A stretch of DNA of 64,000 bases from Allosphingosinicella vermicomposti (GTDB lineage Bacteria > Pseudomonadota > Alphaproteobacteria > Sphingomonadales > Sphingomonadaceae). The notes under the pieces are model-generated. The model saw only the letters and a list, made by a program, of their open reading frames with translations. It was not told the origin of the DNA and did no database searches. How positions within the stretch are numbered: position 1 is the stretch's first letter; every line of letters begins with the position of its first letter. Below, in pieces: positions 8,993 through 17,743 of this stretch. The translations under genes and the position numbers were made by a program. The stretch covers positions 310,001-374,000 of the forward strand of contig NZ_PXYJ01000003.1 in NCBI RefSeq assembly GCF_003012815.1, written 5' to 3'.

Positions 8993-9949
8993 ATGCGCTG
9001 CTTCGGCCTCCTTGTCGGCGATGGTCCGGTCCGCCGGATCGCACGCGAGGAGGCCGCAGCTTATCGCGGGCCGGGCTTCGTCTGGCTCCACGCTGAAAAC
9101 GGCATCGACAGGGAAGTCGAATTGCTGGCGGGCGAGGAAGACATTCCCGATGTCGCGGCGAGCGCGCTGACCGCCACCGAAACCCGTCCGCGCTGCGACC
9201 GGATCGGGGACGGCGCGCTCGTCAATCTGCGCGGCCTTGCCGAACAAGGCGTGGAGAGCGCCGACCGACTCGTCTCCATCCGCTTCTGGGTGCGCCACGG
9301 CCGAGTCACTTCGGTCTGCCGCCGCCCGATGTCCGCGACGGACAGCGTGGTGAAGGAGATGGAAGCCGGACGCATCCTCGATCCTGGCGACCTCGTTGCC
9401 GCCTTTGCCCGCACCCTCAGCCAGGAACTCGATCCGGAAGTCGCCGATCTCGGCGACCAGCTCGACGATTGCGAGACGGAACTCGAAACGCGCAACATCT
9501 ACCGCCTGCGCGCCCGCATTGCCGCGATCCGGGTTGAAGCCATCGCCTATCGCCGCTTCGTGGCACCGGACCGCGACGCGCTCCTTAGCCTTGCCGCGAT
9601 GGACTTTGACTGGTTGGCGGAGGAAGACCGGCTCCACATCCGCGATGCCGCCGACCGTTTCGCACGCATGGCGGAGGAGTTGGAGGCCGTCCGCGAACGC
9701 GCCGCGCTCCTCCACGAACAATTGACCGATCTGCGCGCCGAACAGCTCGACGTGCGTTCGCTCATCATCGCCATCGTCGCGCTCATCTTCTTGCCCCTTA
9801 CCTTCATCACCGGCCTTCTCGGCATGAACGTCAAGGGCATTCCCTATGCGCAGGAACCTTGGGCGTTTTGGGGCGTCGTGGCCTTCTGCGCCGTGATCGG
9901 CATCCTTGTCGCGATTTACTTCGCCCGCATTCACTGGTTTCGGCGTTAA
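8993..9949 (+). CDS. CorA/ZntB-family divalent cation transporter
   Basis: A 318-residue inner-membrane transporter. A large cytosolic alpha/beta and helical domain is followed by two C-terminal transmembrane helices; the signature G-M-N at the end of the first helix is seen in TGLLGMNVKGIPYA. The extended GMN loop with Val-Lys-Gly and the N-terminal sequence resemble the ZntB branch more than classical CorA, so Zn2+ or Mg2+ are both possible. It starts two bases after the galU stop, so is probably co-transcribed with it. Confidence 0.88.
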   Translation: MRCFGLLVGDGPVRRIAREEAAAYRGPGFVWLHAENGIDREVELLAGEEDIPDVAASALTATETRPRCDRIGDGALVNLRGLAEQGVESADRLVSIRFWVRHGRVTSVCRRPMSATDSVVKEMEAGRILDPGDLVAAFARTLSQELDPEVADLGDQLDDCETELETRNIYRLRARIAAIRVEAIAYRRFVAPDRDALLSLAAMDFDWLAEEDRLHIRDAADRFARMAEELEAVRERAALLHEQLTDLRAEQLDVRSLIIAIVALIFLPLTFITGLLGMNVKGIPYAQEPWAFWGVVAFCAVIGILVAIYFARIHWFRR

Positions 9950-10024
9950 ACCCGTATTTCCCGTTTCCCCGCTTTATTTTATCCTGAGCGGCGATTTGTG
10001 TTCGGCCTAAAAACGGAGGCGATG

Positions 10025-11257
10025 ATGGGTTCCATGCGATTGCTCGACCATATGCTTGGCCGGATCGTGGAGGAAGGCGAACTCATCGTCACGCAGGCGG
10101 ACGGCACCGTTCACCGCTATGGCCGCCCCGCACCCGGACGCCAGCCCGTCGCCATCCGGTTCACCGACGCGCGCGTGCCGTTCGACATTGTCCGCGATCC
10201 CCGGCTCGGCGCGGGGGAGGCTTACATGGACGGCCGGATCGTCATGGAGCGGGGCGAGATACTCGACCTTCTCGATCTCGTGCGCGGCAATGGGCCCTAT
10301 GAAGCGGGCGCCGCGCGCGGGCTCAAGACGCGGGGCAAGGATCTGCTCGCCCACCTCGATCGCTTCAACTGGCGGCGGCGGTCCAAGCGCAACGTCGCGC
10401 ATCATTACGACCTGAGCGACCGGCTTTACGATCTTTTCCTCGACGCCGACCGCCAATATAGCTGCGCCTATTTCACCGATCCGGAAAAGGGGCTCGAACA
10501 GGCGCAAAGCGACAAGAAGGCGCATATCGCGGCCAAGCTCCACCTGAAGCCGGGACAGAAGGTGCTCGACATCGGCTGCGGCTGGGGCGGCATGGCGCTT
10601 TATCTCAACAAGGTTGCCGATGTGGACGTACTCGGCATCACCTTGTCCGAGGAGCAGTTAAAGGTTGCGCGTGCGCGGGCACAGAAGGCCGGCGTCGCGG
10701 ACCGCGTGAAATTCGAGCTGATCGATTATCGCGATGTGGCCGGTCCCTTCGACCGCATCGTTTCGGTGGGCATGTTCGAACATGTCGGTCCGCCCCATTA
10801 TCGCGGCTTTTTACGCAAATGCCGGGATCTGCTGGTCGAGGACGGCGTGATGCTGCTCCACACGATCGGGCGCATGGGGCCACCGGGCACAACCGACGCC
10901 TGGACGTCCAAATATATCTTCCCCGGCGGCTACATCCCCGCTCTCTCGGAAATGGTCGCCGCGAGCGAGAAGACGAAGCTGATTGTTTCCGATGTCGAGA
11001 CGCTGCGCCTTCACTATGCCTTCACGCTCGACCATTGGTATCGCCGCGTCACGGACCGCAGGACCGAGATCATCGCTCTTTACGACGAACGCTTCTTCCG
11101 CATGTGGCAATTCTATCTGGCGGGCGCGCTGGTCTCGTTCCGTCATGGCGGCATGGTGAATTATCAGCTCCAATTGATCCGCAATCGCCACGCCGTGCCG
11201 CTGACGCGCGATTATATGGCGGAGGCGGAAAGGGCGCTTCGCGGAGAGGCAGCTTAA
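10025..11257 (+). CDS. Cyclopropane-fatty-acyl-phospholipid synthase family protein
   Basis: A 410-residue SAM-dependent methyltransferase that would add a methylene bridge to unsaturated phospholipid acyl chains. The N-terminal lipid-binding domain is followed by the methyltransferase domain with VLDIGCGWGGMALYL (SAM motif I) and the conserved YSCAYF segment, then FPGGYIP and the C-terminal FYL region. I chose the ATG at 10025: GGAGG at 10015-10019 lies five bases upstream. ATG at 10034 is a possible alternative and a GTG at 9998 extends the frame without a good binding site. Confidence 0.92.
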   Translation: MGSMRLLDHMLGRIVEEGELIVTQADGTVHRYGRPAPGRQPVAIRFTDARVPFDIVRDPRLGAGEAYMDGRIVMERGEILDLLDLVRGNGPYEAGAARGLKTRGKDLLAHLDRFNWRRRSKRNVAHHYDLSDRLYDLFLDADRQYSCAYFTDPEKGLEQAQSDKKAHIAAKLHLKPGQKVLDIGCGWGGMALYLNKVADVDVLGITLSEEQLKVARARAQKAGVADRVKFELIDYRDVAGPFDRIVSVGMFEHVGPPHYRGFLRKCRDLLVEDGVMLLHTIGRMGPPGTTDAWTSKYIFPGGYIPALSEMVAASEKTKLIVSDVETLRLHYAFTLDHWYRRVTDRRTEIIALYDERFFRMWQFYLAGALVSFRHGGMVNYQLQLIRNRHAVPLTRDYMAEAERALRGEAA

Positions 11258-11321
11258 ACGCTTGAATAGCGGGCCCTCCCTTGGCATTGCGCCGCGACTC
11301 CTTTGAGAAGGCTCAGGCAAT

Positions 11322-12542
11322 ATGACGCAGACTGTGAACAAGGTGGTGCTGGCCTTTTCGGGCGGCCTCGACACGAGCGTCATCCTGAAATGGCTGAAGG
11401 AACATTATAATTGCGAGGTGGTGACCTTCACCGCCGATCTCGGCCAGGGCGAGGAGCTGGAACCCGCGCGTGCCAAGGCCGAGCTGATGGGTGTTCGCCC
11501 CGAAAACATCTTCATTGACGATCTGCGCGAGGAATTCGTCAAGGATTACGTCTTCCCGATGATGCGCGCCAACGCGCTTTATGAAGGCCTCTACCTCCTC
11601 GGCACTTCGATCGCGCGCCCGCTTATCGCCAAGCGCCAGATCGAGATCGCAAAGATGGTCGGTGCCGACGCGGTGAGCCATGGCGCGACTGGCAAGGGCA
11701 ACGACCAGGTCCGGTTCGAGCTTGGCTATTATGCCCTCGCGCCGGACATCAAGGTGATCGCCCCGTGGCGCGAATGGGATCTGACGAGCCGCACCAAGCT
11801 CATCGAATATGCCGAGGCGCACCAGATTCCGGTGCCCAAGGACAAGCGCGGCGAAGCGCCTTTCTCGACTGACGCCAATCTCCTCCACACCTCTTCCGAG
11901 GGTAAGGTGCTGGAAGATCCGTGGGAGGAAGTGCCGGACTATGTCTATTCGCGCACCGATCACCTCGAAGCCGCGCCGGACAAGGCGGAGTACATCACCA
12001 TCGATTTCGAGCGCGGCGATGCCGTTGCGTTGAACGGCGAAGGCCTGTCGCCCGCGATCCTGCTCGCCAAGCTGAACGATCTTGGCCGCACCCACGCCAT
12101 CGGCCGCCTCGATCTCGTCGAGAACCGCTTCGTCGGCATGAAATCGCGCGGCATGTACGAAACGCCGGGCGGCACGATCCTCCACGCCGCCCATCGCGGT
12201 ATCGAGCAGATCACGCTGGACCGCGGCGCGGCGCATCTGAAGGACGAGCTCATGCCGCGCTATGCCGAGCTCATCTATAACGGCTTCTGGTTCTCGCCGG
12301 AGCGCGAGATGCTGCAGGCCGCGATCGATCACAGCCAGGAAAAGGTCAGCGGCACCGTTCGTCTCAAGCTCTACAAGGGCGGCGCCCACATCGTCGGCCG
12401 CAAGTCGGCCAACAGCCTCTATTCCGAAAAGGTCGTCACCTTCGAAGACGACCAGGGCGCCTACGACCAGCGCGATGCCGAAGGCTTCATCAAATTGAAT
12501 GCCCTGCGCTTGCGTTTGCTGGCACGGCGGGACGGGCGTTAA
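11322..12542 (+). CDS. argG: Argininosuccinate synthase
   Basis: A 406-residue ATP-dependent ligase joining citrulline and aspartate. The N-terminal PP-loop [16 protein letters not shown] is present, as are [13 protein letters not shown] and the C-terminal substrate-binding [11 protein letters not shown]. Length fits the family. AGAAGG lies about ten bases upstream of the ATG. It works directly before ArgH (6501-7877), though three unrelated genes separate them. Confidence 0.97.
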   Translation: MTQTVNKVVLAFSGGLDTSVILKWLKEHYNCEVVTFTADLGQGEELEPARAKAELMGVRPENIFIDDLREEFVKDYVFPMMRANALYEGLYLLGTSIARPLIAKRQIEIAKMVGADAVSHGATGKGNDQVRFELGYYALAPDIKVIAPWREWDLTSRTKLIEYAEAHQIPVPKDKRGEAPFSTDANLLHTSSEGKVLEDPWEEVPDYVYSRTDHLEAAPDKAEYITIDFERGDAVALNGEGLSPAILLAKLNDLGRTHAIGRLDLVENRFVGMKSRGMYETPGGTILHAAHRGIEQITLDRGAAHLKDELMPRYAELIYNGFWFSPEREMLQAAIDHSQEKVSGTVRLKLYKGGAHIVGRKSANSLYSEKVVTFEDDQGAYDQRDAEGFIKLNALRLRLLARRDGR

Positions 12543-12589
12543 CCATTATTTGAAGCCCCTTGCGGAATAGAGACCGCGAGGAGAAACTT

Positions 12590-13963
12590 ATGGACGCTGC
12601 GTTGGCGCCAGGGCGTGACATGGAGGGCGATGGCGCGGGGCGGGACGCCCGCATCGCCTTCCAGAACTGGATGATCTGTTGGGTCTTGCTGCCCAACGCG
12701 CCCTTCTGCCTGCTTTGGTTCATCGGCGGCCCGCAACGGGGCATTGCCATCCTGGTTACCGCCTTCCTGGGCCTCGCACTCAATCGCGCGCCCTTCGCGG
12801 TGCGTTACGTGGGCTTCGTCGCCTCGATCATCCTGTCGTCGCTTCTGCTCGTGTCGAGCATCTTCAACCTTTCGATCCTGTCGCTTTTCGACGCGCTTCG
12901 TTATGCCGGAGAGCTAAAGGCATCCTCGTCGCCGGAATATATCGCCGCCGGTTTGGCAGCTTTTCTGACACTCGCCATTGGCTGGCGGGTGTTTCAGTGG
13001 CCGGGCCGGTTAAGCGGGCGGCCGTATTTTCTGGCTGCGCTAATCGGGGTCGGTTTGCTCCAGATCGCCGATGCGGCAATCGGGCGGAGCGCGCGGGGTT
13101 TTTATGGCCGTGTGCCGTCCATCGATGCGCCATTCAGCTCCGCAGTATCGGAGAGTGGTTTTGAGGCGCTGGCGACGGGCAATCGCCATTTGGTCATCAT
13201 CATGGTCGAAGCCATGGGGGCGCCCGCGACGGATGATCTGAAAGCGCGGCTGATCGACGCCTGGGCGCCGCCGGCCGTTCAGGCGCGCTATGAGGTGTCG
13301 AGCGGCACAAATCTCTATTACGGCTCGACGACCAGCGGAGAATTGCGCGAACTGTGTGGACGGTGGGGCGACTATCGGGATCTGATCGACACGCGCGAAA
13401 CCTGCCTTCCTGCGCGCCTTGCGGCCAAGGGTTACGATACACAGGCCTGGCATAGCTTCGAAGGATCGATGTTCGACCGCAACCTTTGGTATCCCAATAT
13501 CGGCTTCCAGAAGATGGTGTTCAGCGATGCGATCCTGGCCAGCGGTGCCCGGCGTTGTCCCGGCGTATTTCCCGGCGCATGCGATGCCGACGTGCCCGCG
13601 CAGATCGGTGGGGTGCTGAAGGCGGCGAATCGACCGCAATTTCTGTACTGGCTGACGGTCAATTCGCATCTGCCCGTCATCGCTCATGAAGCCTTGGAGA
13701 CGACCAATTGCGTGCATTATGATGCGGGGCTGGCTGCTGACTACCCGATGATCTGCCGTCTTTTCCAGGTTATCGACGGGACCGGGCGCACTGTCGCCCG
13801 CACGATCACCGCCGACGATTTTCCCGAAGCGGACATATTGATCGTCGGCGATCATATCCCCCCATTCTTCCAACGGCGGGACCGCAATCTGTTCCAACCG
13901 GACAAGGTTCCGTGGATGTTGCTGCGGAGAAAGAACGCCACCGCGCCGCACCTTGGTGGTTGA
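12590..13963 (+). CDS. Sulfatase/LTA-synthase-like membrane transferase
   Basis: A 457-residue membrane protein with about four to five N-terminal transmembrane helices (residues 26-165) followed by a periplasmic domain of the alkaline-phosphatase/sulfatase superfamily. Candidate metal and catalytic residues: Glu207 (VEAMG), the nucleophile Thr in STTSGE (Thr248), His288, Trp298, His360 and the G-D-H triad at 420-422 (VGDHIPPF). Members with a Thr nucleophile move phosphoglycerol or phosphoethanolamine from phospholipid to glycans. Several cysteines in the periplasmic domain suggest disulfides. The start at 12590 follows GAGGAG at a good spacing. It heads a block of glycan genes, so decoration of an envelope glycan is likely; the donor group is unknown. 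Confidence 0.8.
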   Translation: MDAALAPGRDMEGDGAGRDARIAFQNWMICWVLLPNAPFCLLWFIGGPQRGIAILVTAFLGLALNRAPFAVRYVGFVASIILSSLLLVSSIFNLSILSLFDALRYAGELKASSSPEYIAAGLAAFLTLAIGWRVFQWPGRLSGRPYFLAALIGVGLLQIADAAIGRSARGFYGRVPSIDAPFSSAVSESGFEALATGNRHLVIIMVEAMGAPATDDLKARLIDAWAPPAVQARYEVSSGTNLYYGSTTSGELRELCGRWGDYRDLIDTRETCLPARLAAKGYDTQAWHSFEGSMFDRNLWYPNIGFQKMVFSDAILASGARRCPGVFPGACDADVPAQIGGVLKAANRPQFLYWLTVNSHLPVIAHEALETTNCVHYDAGLAADYPMICRLFQVIDGTGRTVARTITADDFPEADILIVGDHIPPFFQRRDRNLFQPDKVPWMLLRRKNATAPHLGG

Positions 13964-14014
13964 CCCAGGCGCCCAAACCGGGTGAGAGCCGGATTCCGGT
14001 TCGCGAGGGCGAGT

Positions 14015-15583
14015 GTGAAACAGGGACAGGCGGAATATTGGTGGGAAAAGCCATGGGTCGCGGCATTGGCCGTGATCCTGTCTGCCGTTCCGCTGCTCTG
14101 GCCGGATATCCCGCCCACGGTCGACCTGCCCGGTCATATGGGCCGCTACGAGGTACAGCTGAGCATCGCGGAATCGCCGACGCTGCAGCAATTTTATCAT
14201 TTCGATTGGTCGTTGATCGGCAATCTCGGGCTCGATCTGCTCATCATCCCGTTGTCTGCCATTTTCGGGCTGGAGCTCGCGACTAAGCTGATCGTGATCG
14301 CGATACCGATGATGACGGCGGGCGGTTTCCTGTGGGTAGCGCGCGAAGTGCATGGGCGGATACCGCCGACCGCCTATTTCGCCTTGCCGCTCGCCTATAA
14401 TTTCCCCTTTCACTTCGGCTTCGTCAATTTCGCGCTGTCGATGGGCCTGGCTTTTCTCGCCTTTGCCTTCTGGCTGCGGTTAGCTCGCCTCGGCAAGACC
14501 GGGCTTCGGGCCTGGCTGTTCGTGCCGATTTCCCTCATCGTTTGGGTGACGCACACTTTCGGCTGGGGCACGCTCGGCGTCATGGCCTTTTCGGCCGAGC
14601 TTGTTCGCCAGTTCGACCTGAAGCGTCCCTTCTTCACATGCTGCTTCCGCGCGTGTCTTCACTCGCTCGCTTTGGCACCGCCCGTCCTACTCATGGTCCT
14701 GTGGCGTTCAGGCGGCCACGTGACCGGCGAGACGGCGGATTGGTTCAACTGGGATCGCAAGCTCGACTGGCTGATCATGGCCCTGCGCGACCGCTGGGAG
14801 ATGTTCGACCTAATCTCGCTCGGGATCATCGGCATGGTGCTTCTTTGCGGGCTGCTCTTTTTCCGGAAGCTCCAATATTCCCGCAACCTTGCGGCGTCCG
14901 CCATCTTCCTCGGCCTCGTCTTCCTCCTCCTTCCCCGCATCGTATTCGGATCGGCTTATGCGGACATGCGGCTCGTCCCCTACATGATCGCCGTCGCGGT
15001 GATCGCGATTCGCTTCCGGGGGGCGACCGATCCGCGCTGGGCCCGCGTCATCGCTGTCCTGGCCATCGCCTTCTTCACCGTTCGCACGGCAGGCACGACA
15101 GTCAGCATGTGGCTGTACGACAAGGATTATGACCGGCAGCTCGCGGCGCTGGATCATGTCCCGCGCAATGCCCGCCTCATCACCTTCATGGGCCGCACCT
15201 GCTATGATCCGTGGAAGATGTCGCGGGTCGAGCATCTATCGGGCATTGCGATTGTCCGCCGCCACGCTTTTTCCAACGATCAATGGTCGATGGCGGGGGC
15301 GCAGCTTCTCACCGTCCGTCACCCGCAGGGGCGCGGCTATAATCACGATCCATCGCAGATGGTGACGGATCGCAAGTGCCGGGGCGAATTCTGGCGGCCC
15401 GTCGACAAGGCGCTCGCTCACTTTCCGCGCCAAGGCTATGATTATGTCTGGCTGATCCACCCGCCGGCGTTCGACCCGGTGCTGACCCGGGGCCTGCAGC
15501 CGCTCTGGCGCGATGGCAGCAGCATATTGTATCGGGTCGTGGATCGGACGCCGCCCTTGGCGCCCGCTAAGGGGGCTCCATGA
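14015..15583 (+). CDS. Polytopic GT-C-like membrane protein, unknown
   Basis: A 522-residue protein with roughly ten to twelve hydrophobic segments and a soluble C-terminal portion of about 130 residues. The first periplasmic loop carries V-D-x3-H-M (VDLPGHMGR, Asp37 and His41), a feature also found in the polytopic protein at 17744-19519 and reminiscent of the first-loop acidic motif of GT-C glycosyltransferases. I chose the GTG at 14015, with GAGG six bases upstream; a GTG at 13982 is an alternative. It overlaps the following glycosyltransferase by four bases, so the two are probably coupled. I do not recognise a named family; a periplasmic glycosyltransferase using a lipid-linked sugar is an inference. 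Confidence 0.7.
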   Translation: MKQGQAEYWWEKPWVAALAVILSAVPLLWPDIPPTVDLPGHMGRYEVQLSIAESPTLQQFYHFDWSLIGNLGLDLLIIPLSAIFGLELATKLIVIAIPMMTAGGFLWVAREVHGRIPPTAYFALPLAYNFPFHFGFVNFALSMGLAFLAFAFWLRLARLGKTGLRAWLFVPISLIVWVTHTFGWGTLGVMAFSAELVRQFDLKRPFFTCCFRACLHSLALAPPVLLMVLWRSGGHVTGETADWFNWDRKLDWLIMALRDRWEMFDLISLGIIGMVLLCGLLFFRKLQYSRNLAASAIFLGLVFLLLPRIVFGSAYADMRLVPYMIAVAVIAIRFRGATDPRWARVIAVLAIAFFTVRTAGTTVSMWLYDKDYDRQLAALDHVPRNARLITFMGRTCYDPWKMSRVEHLSGIAIVRRHAFSNDQWSMAGAQLLTVRHPQGRGYNHDPSQMVTDRKCRGEFWRPVDKALAHFPRQGYDYVWLIHPPAFDPVLTRGLQPLWRDGSSILYRVVDRTPPLAPAKGAP

Positions 15584-16602
15584 CCAGACCGGCGCTGTCG
15601 ATCGTCATTCCTTGCTATAATGAAGAGGCCTGCCTCGCCGAACTGCACCGGCGCGTATCGGCTGCGGCGCGCGCGGCGGTGGGTGAGGATTACGAACTCG
15701 TCCTGGTCAATGACGGTTCGCGCGATGGCAGCTGGCAGGTCATGCGGCAGCTGGGCGCGGGCGACCCCCGTCTCGTTGCCATCAATCTTTCCCGCAATCA
15801 CGGACATCAGCTGGCGCTGACGGCCGGGCTCGACCTTTGCTCGGGCTCGCGTATCCTCATCATCGATGCGGATTTGCAGGATCCGCCCGAGCTTTTGTCC
15901 GATATGATGGCCGCGATGGACGCGCAGGAAGCAGACGTCGTCTATGCCGTGCGCCGTGCGCGGGCGGGGGAGACGGTCTTCAAGAAGGCGACGGCTTCGG
16001 CTTTCTACCGCTTGCTCTCGCGTCTGACCGACGTCGAGATTCCCGTCGATACTGGCGACTTCCGATTGATGAGCCGCCGTGCGCTCGACGCGCTGCTGAG
16101 CCTTCCTGAACAGGCGCGTTTCATTCGCGGCATGGTGGCGTGGATCGGCTTCCGGCAAGTGCCATTCCTCTACGACCGGCACGAACGCCATGCCGGGCAC
16201 AGCAAATATCCGCTGTCCAAGATGCTCGCCTTCGCCTTCGACGCGATCACCGGCTTTTCGACTGCGCCGCTGCGTTGGGCGAGTCACTTCGGCCTCGCGC
16301 TCGTCGGCGTATCCTTTCTGCTCCTTGTCTACATCGCTTATGGCTGGCTCGCCGGGAATGCGATCCAGGGCTGGACATCGATGATGCTGGTCGTCGTCGT
16401 CCTGGGTGCCGTACAGATGTTCGTGCTCGGCATGATCGGCGAATATTTGGGGCGGCTCTATATCGAGACGAAGCGGCGACCGCTCTACATCGTAGCGGAC
16501 GTGGTTGGGAAAGCGGGCGGCCGTCAGTCCCTCGGCTATGTCGCCGAAACCACCGCCCCGATCGAGACGCCCGGCGTGAATGGCAACCGCCCGATCGCGT
16601 AA
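15580..16602 (+). CDS. GtrB/DPM1-like polyprenyl-phosphate glycosyltransferase (GT2)
   Basis: A 340-residue GT-A fold transferase with a membrane anchor. The N-terminus reads LSIVIPCYNEE, followed by LVNDGSRDGSW and the metal-binding DADLQDPPE. Two transmembrane helices occur at about residues 232-254 and 266-288, the layout of GtrB and dolichol-phosphate mannose synthase homologues, which charge undecaprenyl phosphate with a sugar on the cytosolic face. It is coupled to the upstream polytopic gene (ATGA). Its 3' end overlaps the convergent methyltransferase gene by 67 bases. With the GtrA-like gene nearby it forms two parts of a possible three-component glycan modification system. Confidence 0.92.
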   Translation: MTRPALSIVIPCYNEEACLAELHRRVSAAARAAVGEDYELVLVNDGSRDGSWQVMRQLGAGDPRLVAINLSRNHGHQLALTAGLDLCSGSRILIIDADLQDPPELLSDMMAAMDAQEADVVYAVRRARAGETVFKKATASAFYRLLSRLTDVEIPVDTGDFRLMSRRALDALLSLPEQARFIRGMVAWIGFRQVPFLYDRHERHAGHSKYPLSKMLAFAFDAITGFSTAPLRWASHFGLALVGVSFLLLVYIAYGWLAGNAIQGWTSMMLVVVVLGAVQMFVLGMIGEYLGRLYIETKRRPLYIVADVVGKAGGRQSLGYVAETTAPIETPGVNGNRPIA

Positions 16603-17264
16603 GCCTCGAGCCCGAACAGGGTTTCGAACAAGCTGTTAATAGGGCTCGGCGGTAGTGCGTCGTCGCTCCCTTCCTTCCCTGTCAGCCGGTCCTTGATCCG
16701 CACGGCTGCGGCGAGAGGGAAAAGGATCGAGTTGAAATAGCTCATCGTTTCGATCCGAAGGCCTGCGGCCTGAACGACGTCCGACAGCGTCTTTTTCGTG
16801 TACCGGCGCTTATGGTGGTTGGCGACATCGTGCGCACTCCACATCCAGGGGTGGGCAGGGACGGTGAGCAGTAATTTGCCGCCCGGCTTCAGGCGTCGCG
16901 CGATCGAGATGAGCGCATCGCGGTCCGCATCGACATGCTCCAACACGTCGAGCAGGGCGATAAGGTCATAGGCCCCCTCGGCCACGCCCGGCAGTTCGGG
17001 GAGGGGGGCATTGCCCACTGCGATGTTCAGGCGTTTCGAGGCGACCGCGCGGGCGTCGTCGTCGATTTCAACCGCATCAACCGCGCCAAACTGGCGGAGC
17101 ATCAGGACATTGTGGCCCGTGCCGCAGCCGATTTCGAGGATATGAGCGTCCCTGGGCAGCGCGATCTTGCGGGCGATGAGGCTCGCCAGCACCTTGCGCC
17201 GCGCGCGATACCACCAATGGCGCTCGTCGAGCTCGGCCATGCGATCGTAGATGATCCGTTCCAT
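16536..17264 (-). CDS. Class I SAM-dependent methyltransferase
   Basis: A 242-residue methyltransferase. Motif I is ILEIGCGTGHNVLML, the acidic residue that binds SAM ribose is in VDAVEIDDDA, and a post-motif block ALLDVLEHVDADRDAL follows. A conserved HWWYRARRKVL segment at the N-terminus is typical of methyltransferases found in polysaccharide clusters. A C-terminal hydrophobic stretch may associate with the membrane. The start overlaps the GtrA stop by one base (TGATG), showing coupling; the 3' end overlaps the GT2 gene. Likely modifies a sugar or lipid carrier; substrate unknown. Confidence 0.85.
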   Translation of the reverse strand: MERIIYDRMAELDERHWWYRARRKVLASLIARKIALPRDAHILEIGCGTGHNVLMLRQFGAVDAVEIDDDARAVASKRLNIAVGNAPLPELPGVAEGAYDLIALLDVLEHVDADRDALISIARRLKPGGKLLLTVPAHPWMWSAHDVANHHKRRYTKKTLSDVVQAAGLRIETMSYFNSILFPLAAAVRIKDRLTGKEGSDDALPPSPINSLFETLFGLEAYAIGRLPFTPGVSIGAVVSAT

Positions 17265-17677
17265 CAGGCGAAAACCCAGCGGCGGTTAAGGGAGAAGGTG
17301 ACGAGGGGGGTGATGAATAGCATCGGGATGGTCGGCCACCAGTCCGGCCCGCCCATCGGCTCGGTCAGCGCCCAGACGAACAGGCTGTTCAGGGCAAGGC
17401 TCACCATCGACACGATGAAAAAGCGGCTGGTGGTCCGCGCCACATTGTCGCGCCGTCCATGGCCCCGGAAGCTGAAGCGGCTGTGCATCACATAGCCGAC
17501 CGCGACCGCAATGGCATAAGCGAGCAAATTGGCGAGAAGCGGCGCGAGATCGGCCATTGTCGCGGCGGCCATATAGACGCCGATGCCGAGCAGGGTTACG
17601 AAGCCCCCCGTCATGCCGAAGCGGACCAGCTGGCCGAACATGACGTAAGCTTCGCTGTCTTTCCTCAAAATATCCAT
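17264..17677 (-). CDS. GtrA-family membrane protein
   Basis: A 137-residue protein with four predicted transmembrane helices, starting VRFGMTGGFVTLLGIGVY and ending NRRWVF, both characteristic of GtrA/PF04138. GtrA proteins are thought to flip undecaprenyl-phosphate-linked sugars made by GtrB across the inner membrane. I chose the ATG at 17677, which starts just before the family domain; the frame is open upstream without support. Coupled to the downstream methyltransferase. Its natural partner GtrB lies on the opposite strand at 15580-16602. Confidence 0.9.
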   Translation of the reverse strand: MDILRKDSEAYVMFGQLVRFGMTGGFVTLLGIGVYMAAATMADLAPLLANLLAYAIAVAVGYVMHSRFSFRGHGRRDNVARTTSRFFIVSMVSLALNSLFVWALTEPMGGPDWWPTIPMLFITPLVTFSLNRRWVFA

Positions 17678-17743
17678 CAACGCCTTTGCCCTTTGCTGCT
17701 CAGCGACTAATGACCGGGCAGGCGCTTGGGAAGAGCAAAGGGG

